A DNA stretch of 41,087 nt from a virus: IMG/VR virus record IMGVR_UViG_3300021406_000021, positions 1 to 41,087 of that record. One strand, written 5' to 3'. Positions 30,174 through 38,090 of this stretch are shown here, piece by piece; within the stretch, counting starts at the first letter, position 1, and every line of letters starts with the position of its first letter. Made by a program: the position numbers and the translations under genes. Under the pieces are notes generated by a model. The model saw only the letters and a program-made list of their open reading frames with translations. It was not told the DNA's origin and ran no database searches.

Positions 30174-32072
30174 GTGACCGCTGCCTATCTTGCCCCGTAT
30201 CTCGTCCAACGGTGGTTTGACAATAATAATCTCCCGTTGGTCAACGGCACGATTCAGACCTATGCCGGGGGCACCACGACTCCCATCGCGACCTACGTCG
30301 ATTCGACCGGAGTCACCCAGAACACGAATCCGATCATCCTCAACTTTCGAGGAGAGTGTTCGATCTGGCTGTTACCGAACGTCAGTTACAAGTTCGTCGT
30401 CTCGGACAGCCAGAGCAATCTGATCACCACCGTCGACAACGTGGTGAATGCCGCGCTGATCAGTCTCTATGGTGGCGTGGATACGGGTGTGGCGAACGCC
30501 TACATCCTGAATTTCAGCTCGCCGGTTCCTCCGGGAACAGACGGTCAGGTCATCTACTGGCGCCCGTCGAACTCCAACACCGGTCCCAGCACCATCAATG
30601 TCAATGGGGGAGGGGTTCAACCCATCGTCAATCCCAATGGGACGCCACTGGGAGCCAATCAGCTGCTGGCCAACCAGTACACCTCAATCATCTCGATCAA
30701 CGGCACCTGGCAGCTTTACGGCGGTTCTGGCACGGGGGTGAATGTGGGAACCTTCGGGACGGAGACGCCCATCACGGCGGCGACCACCACGGACTTGGGT
30801 TCAGTTGCGGGTCACAACGTGCAGATTGTGGGAACTACCGCAATCACCTCGTTCGGTAATTCGGCTCAGTTGGTCGCGCCCATCTACATCGGGCGTTTTT
30901 CAAACTCTCTCACGCTGACCAATTCGGCCAATCTAATTCTGCCCAGCGGTAACAACATCACGACGAGCAATGGGGATGCGTTCATTGCTGAGTACATGGG
31001 GATGGGTCAGTGGCGGGTCCTGTTTTACGAATACATCTCGGCCACCGCCGGAACCTCGGCGGTCAAAGCGGGCGATACCGCACGACAATCCACCATCACT
31101 CTGACGGCCGATCCTGATCTGTCTGTGACGCTCCTGAGCGGCCAGTACAGTTACGAACTCTTCATGTTGTTCGATTCTGTGGCAGCTGGTGCTGGCTTTA
31201 AATTCTCATCCACCGGTACCGCAGTCGATAGCCGTGCAACCTCTCCTGCGGTCGCGGATGGGCTTGTGAATGCGGGGGCCTATGGTCCCAAAGTCGAATC
31301 GTTTGTCGGTGCCACGGTTGCCTATGCCAGCGTAGGGACTGGAACTGACAGCAATGGGGTGCTCTACAAAGGATCGCTGCTGATCACCACGCCGGGCACC
31401 TTCGGTATCCAATGGGCGCAGAACTCGAGCACGGCCAGCAATACTACTTTGCGGGCCGGGTCCTATTTGACCGCCAATCTTCTGGCGCAGAAGACCGCCA
31501 CGAGTCCGACCCAGCATCTATTCACAACTGCTGGTGGATTTACCGAAAACATCCCCAGCGGATTCAGCATCGCGACAATTGAAGCATGGGGTGCTACGGC
31601 CAGAGGCGGCGCGGGATTTACGGCCGGCGGCGGCAGTTTCTCAGGCGGAGGTGGGTCTGGATCCGGCGGTTACTGTCGTACGGTAATCTCTGTTTCTGGC
31701 GCGGGTGGCCAAACAATGAACATCACTGTGGGGGCCGCGGGCGGGATCACCGCAGGCGCGACCATCGTGAGCTCGGGCACCTTCACCGTGGCAACCATGA
31801 CCGCGGGAGGCAGTTCCCCGGGTGGCGATGCTCCCAGTGGTGGGGCTGGTGGCACCGGCGGCGCGGGAGGGACTGCATCAGGCGGTGCGACGCTCAATAT
31901 ACCGGGAAACGCAGGCCAGCCAGGGCAAAACGTCGCCGGCGGTGGGACCGGCGGGGCGGGCGGTACTGGAATTCCTGGTGTTAATTACGGCGGTCCTAGT
32001 GGGACAAAGGGCAACGGTATTCCTTCCAACATTCCGGGGACGGCGGGCGTCGTATCCATCGTGTACTCATGA
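30174..32072 (+). CDS. receptor-binding tail fibre with glycine-rich tip
   Basis: A 632-residue protein. Residues ~5-90 form an adaptor domain (VQRWFDNNNLPLVNGTIQTY, NTNPIILNFRGECSIWLLPN, YKFVVSDSQSN) shared with the following gene, so both should attach to the same tail site. The middle is beta-rich with repeats of a Ser/Thr/Gly type. The C-terminal ~150 residues are glycine-rich (GGGSFSGGGGSGSGGY, then GGAGGTGGAGGTASGG), like polyglycine sandwich tips of adhesins. It starts at GTG with GAGGTG upstream. Host cell-surface recognition is likely. Confidence 0.78.
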   Translation: MTAAYLAPYLVQRWFDNNNLPLVNGTIQTYAGGTTTPIATYVDSTGVTQNTNPIILNFRGECSIWLLPNVSYKFVVSDSQSNLITTVDNVVNAALISLYGGVDTGVANAYILNFSSPVPPGTDGQVIYWRPSNSNTGPSTINVNGGGVQPIVNPNGTPLGANQLLANQYTSIISINGTWQLYGGSGTGVNVGTFGTETPITAATTTDLGSVAGHNVQIVGTTAITSFGNSAQLVAPIYIGRFSNSLTLTNSANLILPSGNNITTSNGDAFIAEYMGMGQWRVLFYEYISATAGTSAVKAGDTARQSTITLTADPDLSVTLLSGQYSYELFMLFDSVAAGAGFKFSSTGTAVDSRATSPAVADGLVNAGAYGPKVESFVGATVAYASVGTGTDSNGVLYKGSLLITTPGTFGIQWAQNSSTASNTTLRAGSYLTANLLAQKTATSPTQHLFTTAGGFTENIPSGFSIATIEAWGATARGGAGFTAGGGSFSGGGGSGSGGYCRTVISVSGAGGQTMNITVGAAGGITAGATIVSSGTFTVATMTAGGSSPGGDAPSGGAGGTGGAGGTASGGATLNIPGNAGQPGQNVAGGGTGGAGGTGIPGVNYGGPSGTKGNGIPSNIPGTAGVVSIVYS

Positions 32073-33913
32073 GCGCTCAACTCGCACCGGCACCAGTCTT
32101 TCGTTCCTGGGACAACCTCGGGCTTCCGCTCGTGGGCGGAAAACTCAATACCTATGCGGCGGGCACTACGACTCGTCAAGCAACCTATACGGATTCGACC
32201 CAGACGACGCCCAATACGAATCCCGTGATTTTGAATTTTCGTGGTGAAGCCTTCGTCTGGCTCGACCCAACACTGACCTATAAATTCGTCCTGACAGATG
32301 CTTTTGGAAACCTCATCTGGACTGAGGACAACATCCCAGGCGGCGTCGACCCGTTTCCAGCGAACGATGTCCGCTCATTTGGTGCAAAATTCGATGGCGT
32401 AACGGATGACTGGAGTGCGTGGACTGCCGCATTAAATAGCGGGTTTTCCGTAATCATCGCACCCGCAGGAAATAGTTTCTTATCACAAGGGATCATCGTT
32501 CCACCCAATGTCATGATTGTGGGTGCCGGTTGTCTTCCTGGTAATCCTGTAGGAGGAGGCACCGTTCTTATTTTTGCTGCCTCCATATCGGCATTAGTCA
32601 CTTTGGGAAACAGTTCAGCAAACAGCCCTCTAGGGCTGCAGAAGCTTAGCATCTTACGTGAGGGTGGTGAACCACCTGCTAATAGCATTGGCGTTTACGT
32701 AAACGGTGGATACAACATCATCCTTAGCGAGGTAGCAGTATATAACTGCGCACAGAACTGGTATTTCAAAGCCTATAACACCGGCGTGGGGCTAGGTGCA
32801 CACTGCGATAAAATCTTCAGCGGCCAAGCATCAGACGCCCATCTCGTCATGGATACATGGCCTGAGTTGACTCTCGTAAACTGCCGATTTGGGATGGATG
32901 GTTCTGGAGATTATGCAGGCAACTGCCATATCCGTATCACAGGTGGTGCTCCCGGGACGGCATCCGGCCCTAATACGCTTAAGTGCATCGCGTGTCAGTT
33001 CAATCAGGGCAGCAGTGCCCTTGTGCATGCGCTCGAATTCGTCAATCTAGTGGGCACAGTGCCCACTACTGATGCGTCTAATTTTACATTCGATAGTTGT
33101 CATTTCGAGAATGTAAGTTCCGCCTTTGTCTATTCCGATGCGACGTGGAACATCATTGATCGATTGATGATCACCAACTGCGTGTTCAATAACAGTATTC
33201 CGATGTTTGCCTTAAATTCAGGATCAGCTCCGTCAGAATGGCAATTCATTGGCAACGATATTTTCGCCTCCGATATCACACTGGCACCCACCGGCCAGAT
33301 TTCCGCGGTGGAGTTTTCCTCCAACCGCATCAAAGGCACGATGAGCTTAACTGGGGTGGCTGGATCAACACTGACCATGGCAGATAATTCCCATGGCGGT
33401 AATGTCACGGTCGCAGGTACATGGGGATATCTGAAGCTCTCGGGCTCCTTTACGGCGGGCAGTCTGATTTGGAGTAGCGCTGTCGCGAGCCTCGTCTGGC
33501 TGGAAGGTGGTTTTTCATTCGGGACATACACTCCGCAATTAAACTTTGGGGGAGCTCATGTTGGGCTGACGTTTACATTGCAGCAAGGGCGATTCCAGGT
33601 ATTGGGAAATCGTATTCGTGGCGATTTTGCGATGACGATATCAAACATCGGAAGCTCTACAGGCCCGGCGACGATAACAGGATTACCCTATCCGGTCGTT
33701 AACGCCGCTGTTGCAATTGGTGGCGGTGGTGTCTGTACCTACGCTACGCCGATGGTTGGAATTTCTGGAGTGCTACTGTTGAACGCCGTGCAGAACGCTG
33801 CAACGTTGAATATTTACCAGATGACAAGTACCGGTGTCTCAGTGATCAATCAAGGGAGCTTCGGAACTCCTCCCGTCACAATCGCTGGCACCTTCGATTA
33901 TGAATGGCAATGA
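32069..33913 (+). CDS. tailspike with pectate-lyase-like beta-helix
   Basis: A 614-residue protein. The N-terminal adaptor (residues ~5-90) is paralogous to the preceding gene (WDNLGLPLVGGKLNTYAAGT, NTNPVILNFRGEAFVWLDPT). From residue 100, DVRSFGAKFDGVTDDWSAW marks the start of a pectate-lyase-3 type beta-helix. The body has many short parallel-strand repeats (LTLVNC, FDSCHFENVSSAFVYSD, IDRLMITNCVFNNS). Such spikes bind and often cleave O-antigen or capsule. The DNA of the body is visibly richer in A+T than the N-terminal part, which suggests domain exchange. Confidence 0.82.
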   Translation: MSAQLAPAPVFRSWDNLGLPLVGGKLNTYAAGTTTRQATYTDSTQTTPNTNPVILNFRGEAFVWLDPTLTYKFVLTDAFGNLIWTEDNIPGGVDPFPANDVRSFGAKFDGVTDDWSAWTAALNSGFSVIIAPAGNSFLSQGIIVPPNVMIVGAGCLPGNPVGGGTVLIFAASISALVTLGNSSANSPLGLQKLSILREGGEPPANSIGVYVNGGYNIILSEVAVYNCAQNWYFKAYNTGVGLGAHCDKIFSGQASDAHLVMDTWPELTLVNCRFGMDGSGDYAGNCHIRITGGAPGTASGPNTLKCIACQFNQGSSALVHALEFVNLVGTVPTTDASNFTFDSCHFENVSSAFVYSDATWNIIDRLMITNCVFNNSIPMFALNSGSAPSEWQFIGNDIFASDITLAPTGQISAVEFSSNRIKGTMSLTGVAGSTLTMADNSHGGNVTVAGTWGYLKLSGSFTAGSLIWSSAVASLVWLEGGFSFGTYTPQLNFGGAHVGLTFTLQQGRFQVLGNRIRGDFAMTISNIGSSTGPATITGLPYPVVNAAVAIGGGGVCTYATPMVGISGVLLLNAVQNAATLNIYQMTSTGVSVINQGSFGTPPVTIAGTFDYEWQ

Positions 33914-34251
33914 ATGACCCCTCTGACACCCTCACTGGAATCGAGCGTCTGGAAGATGAGTTCCCGGAAGGTCAGGTCCTCACCCCCACCCGTGTGCGCC
34001 GAGCGTTCATGCGCACCTGGCGAGAGGAGCGGGCACTGGAGCGCCGGATACAGCTCTTGGAGGATGCACTACGGCTGGTGGTGGACAGGGATCTACCGAG
34101 TTATGCGAAGTCCCAGGCGCTCGCGACGCTGCGGCACCTGGTGGAAGAGGAGATCAAGCGTCGCAAGTTGATCCAGCGATGGGTGTGGGGAGCATTGGGA
34201 GCCATCGCGCTCAAAGTGTTGGAAACGGCTATCGAGAAACTAGTGAAGTAG
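33910..34251 (+). CDS. membrane-anchored protein after the tailspike, 113 residues
   Basis: Starts at ATG 33910 (ATGA overlap with the tailspike stop) or two codons earlier at 33904. It is mainly charged helix (MRTWREERALERRIQLLEDA) with a short hydrophobic segment near the end (RWVWGALGAIALKVLETAIE) that may insert in the membrane. Position at the head of the lysis genes makes a lysis or membrane role possible. No family recognised. Confidence 0.58.
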   Translation: MNDPSDTLTGIERLEDEFPEGQVLTPTRVRRAFMRTWREERALERRIQLLEDALRLVVDRDLPSYAKSQALATLRHLVEEEIKRRKLIQRWVWGALGAIALKVLETAIEKLVK

Positions 34252-34254
34252 GCA

Positions 34255-34458
34255 ATGGATGAAGGCATCTGGATCAGAATCAAGTCACTGCGGATCGCGC
34301 GGATCGTTATCGATCTCCTCAAGGAGTATTCCATCGGCGCTCACGCGGCGGCTCGTCGTGCGCGCGGTCCGGGTCGTGCTAGAGAATTGCGAGAAGAGGC
34401 TGACGAAGCCGATGCCCAGGCTGAGGACATCCGAGAGCAACTCAAGGGGGGCAAGTGA
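34255..34458 (+). CDS. small helical protein before the endolysin, 67 residues
   Basis: Starts MDEGIWIRIKSLRIARIVID and becomes an Arg/Glu/Ala-rich helix (ELREEADEADAQAEDIREQL). It is coupled to the endolysin by GTGA. No family recognised; it could be a lysis accessory protein. Confidence 0.52.
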   Translation: MDEGIWIRIKSLRIARIVIDLLKEYSIGAHAAARRARGPGRARELREEADEADAQAEDIREQLKGGK

Positions 34459-34931
34459 GCTTCGCGCGCGCGGTCGCCTACGTCCTGCAGGCTGAGGGTG
34501 GGTTGGTCGACAACCCGAAAGATCCCGGCGGTCTCACGGCCTACGGGATCAGCCAGCGCGCCTACCCGAATGAGGACATCGCTAACATGACGCCTGAGCG
34601 GGCTGCGCAACTGTACTCCGCCGACTACTGGGACCCGATCCGCGGCGATCAGCTCCCCGATCCGCTGGGTGTTGCGCTCCTGGACTTCGCCGTGAACAGC
34701 GGAGTCCCTACCGCGATACGGGCCTTCCAGAGAGCCTTGCGGGTGACCCCCGATGGAATCATGGGACCCGCCACGATCGCCGCAGCGCTGCGCTCCATTC
34801 CGCGCGTGGCCATCACTTCCCTGAGCGCCGAACGCATGGCGCTCCTTACCGCATTGCCCACCTGGCCAGACTTCGGCCGCGGGTGGACACAACGTGTCGT
34901 TAACACTGCAATCGAGGCACTTCTATCATGA
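34455..34931 (+). CDS. endolysin, glycoside hydrolase 108 family
   Basis: A 158-residue muramidase of the GH108 type. QAEGGLVDNPKDPGGLTAYG (from residue 12) contains the catalytic Glu14 in the EGG motif and the conserved DPGG-T-YG. AAQLYSADYWDPIRGDQLPD and ALLDFAVNSG complete the family core. The C-terminal part (VTPDGIMGPATIAAAL) is the peptidoglycan-binding segment usual in GH108 proteins. It cleaves N-acetylmuramic acid linkages in the cell wall. No signal peptide, so a holin is needed. GTG start. Confidence 0.85.
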   Translation: MSFARAVAYVLQAEGGLVDNPKDPGGLTAYGISQRAYPNEDIANMTPERAAQLYSADYWDPIRGDQLPDPLGVALLDFAVNSGVPTAIRAFQRALRVTPDGIMGPATIAAALRSIPRVAITSLSAERMALLTALPTWPDFGRGWTQRVVNTAIEALLS

Positions 34932-35470
34932 AATGGTTAGGTACACACATCCTCTGGCTGCTGGGTCTGATCCAGCTTTTACTCGCCTGTTTCTCAGGCG
35001 CCACCGATCTGTTCTCGCCGCGGGTTCTACAGTTCATCGTATTCTTCGGTGGACTGATAACGGCTCTTATCGGGTACGTCAAAACCAATCCACCGGATAC
35101 GCTGCCACCGCCGAGCGTGAAAGCGCATTGGTGCGTGACCGTCCTGGCGCTCCTTATCGCGCTGCCTATGCTGGGCTGCCAGTCCCTGGGGCTGACAACG
35201 CCGCAGACATTCGACCAGAAACTGGCCTACGGCTATGCTGGTGTCACGACCGCCCTGAACACGGTCACCACAGCATTGTCCGCAGGTCAGCTTTCGAGCG
35301 CTCAGGCGACACAGGCGAACTCCCTGGTGCTGCAGGCTAAGGTCATTCTCGACACGGCGCGCTCGGAAGAGGGTACGAACCTGAGTTCCGCTCAGAACGA
35401 TCTGACGCTGGCGCTGACCGCGATGAACGCCGTCGAAACCTATCTGACCCAAGCTGGAGTAAAGCAATGA
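34928..35470 (+). CDS. holin-like membrane protein with embedded lipoprotein frame
   Basis: A 180-residue frame. Residues 1-51 have two hydrophobic helices (ILWLLGLIQLLLACFSG and VLQFIVFFGGLITALIGY), a layout like small holins. After a Pro-rich linker, a second unit starts at an in-frame GTG (35117, Val64): KAHWCVTVLALLIALPMLGC is a good lipoprotein signal peptide with the lipidated Cys at 84, followed by a helical Ala/Thr-rich domain. The gene may yield a full three-helix protein plus a separate outer-membrane lipoprotein. An unusual arrangement; no Rz coiled coil is seen. Confidence 0.6.
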   Translation: MKWLGTHILWLLGLIQLLLACFSGATDLFSPRVLQFIVFFGGLITALIGYVKTNPPDTLPPPSVKAHWCVTVLALLIALPMLGCQSLGLTTPQTFDQKLAYGYAGVTTALNTVTTALSAGQLSSAQATQANSLVLQAKVILDTARSEEGTNLSSAQNDLTLALTAMNAVETYLTQAGVKQ

Positions 35471-35676
35471 GCACTGTCGCAATCGTCGGAGGGGTTCTGG
35501 AAGGGCTGCAGTTACTCGACAGCCTGTTGCAGTCGGCGGCCACCGTATCGGCCGCTGTGCAGGCTGCTCAGGCCTCGGGGCAAGCAGTGGACTGGACCAC
35601 GATTCTCGCTCAGGAGTCGCAGGCTGAGCAGAATCTGCTTACCGCGATCGAGGCAGCAAAGGCTGCGGGAAAGTAG
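35467..35676 (+). CDS. small hydrophobic/amphipathic protein, 69 residues
   Basis: Starts MSTVAIVGGVLEGLQLLDSL (ATGA overlap). Long Ala/Leu/Val-rich amphipathic helices (LLQSAATVSAAVQAAQASG) end in EAAKAAGK. It is the last gene of the lysis block and possibly of the rightward late operon. A holin or antiholin role is possible but unproven. Confidence 0.55.
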   Translation: MSTVAIVGGVLEGLQLLDSLLQSAATVSAAVQAAQASGQAVDWTTILAQESQAEQNLLTAIEAAKAAGK

Positions 35677-35683
35677 GGCCGAG

Positions 35684-35711
35684 TTGCAGCTATCGTTACC
35701 GTAGCTATACT
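35684..35711 (+). promoter_or_regulatory. separate promoter for the cargo gene
   Basis: TTGCAG (35684-35689), 16 bases, and TATACT (35706-35711, five of six consensus). It lies in the only notable gap of the late region and directly before the cargo gene at 35742, so the gene could be expressed in the lysogen. Confidence 0.5.
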
Positions 35712-35741
35712 CACCTCCAGATAAGGAAATGGGGGTGATCC

Positions 35742-36635
35742 ATGGAGCTCATCAATAAACAGAAGATAGAGCAATTGGTCCAGAGCTTGTATCTCATCGT
35801 CATGAATCGCGCTCCCGACCCAGGAGGAGCGCGATATTACGAAGATTTGATCGAGCGCATCGGAGTAGACCGCGCAATACCCGAGATGCTGCGGGCCTTC
35901 TTGAGTTCGCCGGAATATTCTGGGCGCCTAGACTACCGAGGATTGCATGTTTCGCCTACTCTGGCGAGTTATGGAACGCGCCTCATCAACGGCCTTCCTG
36001 TAAACCACGTTGTTTCTTTGGGAACCCATTGTCAGGCGAGTTCCGTGCTCAAAAACGGAGGGCTCAAAAAATACTCGCTTCCTTTTGATTGGCTCCTTTC
36101 AACACCGGAGATCGTGCTTGATTGTCTAGCGGATGACTTCGCGAACTTATTGAATCAACGATATTATCAATCCATTGCCTTCCCCAATGAATCACGAGCC
36201 GATCACACGCTCTACAGGGATCGATACGGGCTAGAGGCGATATTCACACATAGAGATCCCAGCAAAGAAGAACACTACGCCTATCTCAATCGCTGCGTGG
36301 AGCGCTTCCGTCGCTTACTGCAAAGCCCAGACCCGAAACTGTTCCTGATGACCAGTCGCAGCAATGTTGATCTACCTGGAGCCTTCCCGAAACTGGTAGA
36401 CGCACTCCTGCGGGTTTGTTCGAACTTCTCGCTCATGGGAATACACGTGCTGACGCCCACCGGGAAACCGGGCATTATTTCGATGACACCTATCATAGAA
36501 GGTGATCATAATCTCTATGCCATGCATCCTTCTTCCAGAGAAGATGCGTTCGCGCAATTCGAAGATAAACTGGATGAATGGACCATCCTGAGACTCATTC
36601 ACTGCTACAAGATCGCGCTCAAGGATTTTGCGTAG
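35742..36635 (+). CDS. cargo gene: DUF4214-like plus DUF1796-like protein
   Basis: A 297-residue protein in two parts. Residues ~8-60 fit DUF4214 (QLVQSLYLIVMNRAPDPGGA, then AFLSSPEYSG). Residues ~88-290 fit DUF1796, described as a putative papain-like cysteine peptidase: VVSLGTHCQASSVLK (92-104, with Cys97) and LPFDWLLS (113-120, PFDW motif). DUF1796 proteins are often encoded near surface-polysaccharide genes. It has its own promoter candidate, follows the lysis block, and converges with a leftward operon, the classic place for a lysogenic conversion gene. The DNA is more A+T-rich than neighbours. Confidence 0.68.
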   Translation: MELINKQKIEQLVQSLYLIVMNRAPDPGGARYYEDLIERIGVDRAIPEMLRAFLSSPEYSGRLDYRGLHVSPTLASYGTRLINGLPVNHVVSLGTHCQASSVLKNGGLKKYSLPFDWLLSTPEIVLDCLADDFANLLNQRYYQSIAFPNESRADHTLYRDRYGLEAIFTHRDPSKEEHYAYLNRCVERFRRLLQSPDPKLFLMTSRSNVDLPGAFPKLVDALLRVCSNFSLMGIHVLTPTGKPGIISMTPIIEGDHNLYAMHPSSREDAFAQFEDKLDEWTILRLIHCYKIALKDFA

Positions 36636-36774
36636 GGACAATTGTGTCGTTTTGTTTGTCTATAGTAAGCTGGTCTGCTCTCACATACTCTGTCTGCAAT
36701 TGGTCATTAGTTGCCGCTGAAATAAGTTCAGCTAGCTCTTCCCATGTTGCCCGCAAAGGAGGGAAATCATTCAT
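36619..36774 (-). CDS. small hypothetical protein, last gene of second leftward operon
   Basis: Encodes 51 residues starting MNDFPPLRATWEELAELISA, predicted helical, then TNDQLQTEYVRADQLTIDKQ. It overlaps the upstream stop by eight bases and runs 17 bases into the end of the convergent cargo gene. No family recognised. Confidence 0.55.
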   Translation of the reverse strand: MNDFPPLRATWEELAELISAATNDQLQTEYVRADQLTIDKQNDTIVPTQNP

Positions 36775-36952
36775 TCATCACCTGAGCAGTAATGTGTTCC
36801 ATCTTCGTGGAATGTTGACATGAACAGACCCATTCGATTATTCCATCGGGAATCGGCATCTCGTTAATAGAACAGTTTCGGAATGTGCAATTTTCCATTA
36901 CGAAAACAGGTGGTGACGTGATAGTTGCTGAATTGATTGAGATGTCTTTCAT
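36767..36952 (-). CDS. small cysteine-containing protein, 61 residues
   Basis: Starts MKDISINSATITSPPVFVME with GGTGAAGAT immediately upstream. Contains ENCTFRNCSI and EWVCSCQHSTKMEH, so a metal or disulfide site is possible. The short-strand pattern fits a small beta domain. No family recognised. Confidence 0.55.
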   Translation of the reverse strand: MKDISINSATITSPPVFVMENCTFRNCSINEMPIPDGIIEWVCSCQHSTKMEHITAQVMNE

Positions 36953-37010
36953 ATCTTCACCCTGCCAGCGAGGAAGTTGCAACGTAGGAATGGAGATAGC
37001 CGGTCATGAG

Positions 37011-37145
37011 TTAACAGCGTTGCATTTCTGGCCAATGCGGATACGCATCTCTATAGAGAACCCGTGCAAACGCCATCTTGCGGATGTCGCCGCTGTTCCA
37101 GAAACTCAAAAATACTTCGCGATCAATGCGCTCGGCTATGCTCAT
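37011..37145 (-). CDS. small hypothetical protein, 44 residues
   Basis: Encodes MSIAERIDREVFLSFWNSGD and IRKMAFARVLYRDAYPHWPE. Its ATG overlaps the upstream stop (ATGA). The sequence is helical with a balanced composition. A 16-codon frame (36957-37007) lies between it and the next gene but is too short to call. Confidence 0.52.
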   Translation of the reverse strand: MSIAERIDREVFLSFWNSGDIRKMAFARVLYRDAYPHWPEMQRC

Positions 37146-37408
37146 AGTTCATCCGGGTATTCTATGCCCCACGTCACAAGATCATCCCAGACCTCTTCGT
37201 CTGTTCTAGGAAGAAACAGCCAACTAGCGGCCCAATCCTCACTTCTTGAACGCCAGATTGCCTCGCAAACCTTAAGGGAAAAATTGTGCCCATGCGCCTT
37301 GGCAATTTTCTGGATGCGCTTGCAGTCTTCAATATCTTCAATGGGTTCGCTCATGGTTGATTCCGCTTCTCGTTTAGCTTTCACCAAGTCTTCGTATGCG
37401 TTTGTCAT
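37142..37408 (-). CDS. hypothetical protein, 88 residues
   Basis: Starts MTNAYEDLVKAKREAESTMS (ATGA overlap). Helical and acidic, with VCEAIWRSRSEDWAASWLFL and an acidic end (TDEEVWDDLVTWGIEYPDEL). The composition recalls DNA-mimic-like phage proteins, but I see no specific family match. Confidence 0.6.
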   Translation of the reverse strand: MTNAYEDLVKAKREAESTMSEPIEDIEDCKRIQKIAKAHGHNFSLKVCEAIWRSRSEDWAASWLFLPRTDEEVWDDLVTWGIEYPDEL

Positions 37409-37620
37409 GGTTGAAACGCGCCTCTCTTGAACGCCTCCCAGGCTTCCGCCGGCACCGCAGTATCGGCTCGGCGCAGCCACTCGGCGCGCTCACGCTCGGT
37501 CAATCGATTCCACCAGGTCATGCCGAGCTCGGCGTCGTTCTCCGCCACCATTTCTCGAATAAGGCGCTTGGCTAACTGCTCTCGCGTCTCGCCAGTCACG
37601 GTAAGATCATGGGTACCCAT
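37405..37620 (-). CDS. hypothetical protein, 71 residues
   Basis: Starts MGTHDLTVTGETREQLAKRL with AGGTGA upstream. It has a helical run LIREMVAENDAELGMTWWNR, then ERERAEWLRRADTAVPAEAW. It is separated by 26 bases from the upstream gene. No function assigned. Confidence 0.58.
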   Translation of the reverse strand: MGTHDLTVTGETREQLAKRLIREMVAENDAELGMTWWNRLTERERAEWLRRADTAVPAEAWEAFKRGAFQP

Positions 37621-37646
37621 CAGTCATCACCTGTTAGTTGGTCCGG

Positions 37647-37952
37647 TTAGTACGCCACGCGCTCGGCTGCGATCTTTTCAAAGCCGTAATCCTCGAATTC
37701 CGCAAAGAGGCAGTCACGCGAACCGGGATACTGAAGCATTTCATCCTCGCGCTCAGCCTCGCGCCGCACGATATCGACCACGCGGCAACCGGCCTTGGCG
37801 ACGGCTCGCATGCGTCGCTCTCCGAGCCACCGGCCTTCACCTTGTTGCTTCAGAGCTGCTCGCACTAGCGCTTGCTCGGTCGCCTTGAGCGCTTTGGCCC
37901 GCGATGCTTTCCCACGAATGGTGCCTTTTCGATATGGCGCGTACATGGTCAC
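37647..37952 (-). CDS. hypothetical protein, 101 residues
   Basis: Starts MTMYAPYRKGTIRGKASRAK. A basic N-terminal half with RAKALKATEQALVRAALKQQ is followed by an acidic C-terminal half (REAEREDEMLQYPGSRDCLF). The start overlaps the upstream stop (ATGA). No family recognised. Confidence 0.58.
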   Translation of the reverse strand: MTMYAPYRKGTIRGKASRAKALKATEQALVRAALKQQGEGRWLGERRMRAVAKAGCRVVDIVRREAEREDEMLQYPGSRDCLFAEFEDYGFEKIAAERVAY

Positions 37953-38089
37953 TTAGCTCCTGTTTGGTTGTCCGGTGACAGGCTCATCCATAAAAGGGCG
38001 ATTCGGTATTCGGGCCATCCGGAAGCTAAAAGGATTTTTGCTATGGCCCTAAAGACGCGATCCTCCTGAAATTCCTCGAACGCGCTCAT
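37949..38089 (-). CDS. small hypothetical protein, 46 residues
   Basis: Starts MSAFEEFQEDRVFRAIAKIL with GGAGAAG upstream, right after the stop of the XRE gene. Mostly helix with Trp (ASGWPEYRIALLWMSLSP). A longer open frame upstream lies inside the XRE gene. No family recognised. Confidence 0.52.
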   Translation of the reverse strand: MSAFEEFQEDRVFRAIAKILLASGWPEYRIALLWMSLSPDNQTGAK

Positions 38090-38090
38090 T

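Noticed and set aside
29941-30177. 78-residue plus-strand frame between ejection and fibre genes
   Set aside because: Not fully excluded, because it overlaps both neighbours by GTGA. The minus-strand two-helix protein with AAGGAG is more convincing, so only that was listed as a gene.
36957-37007. 16-codon frame in the second leftward operon
   Set aside because: It ends just before a good ribosome-binding site and could bridge two genes, but it is too short to call a gene.
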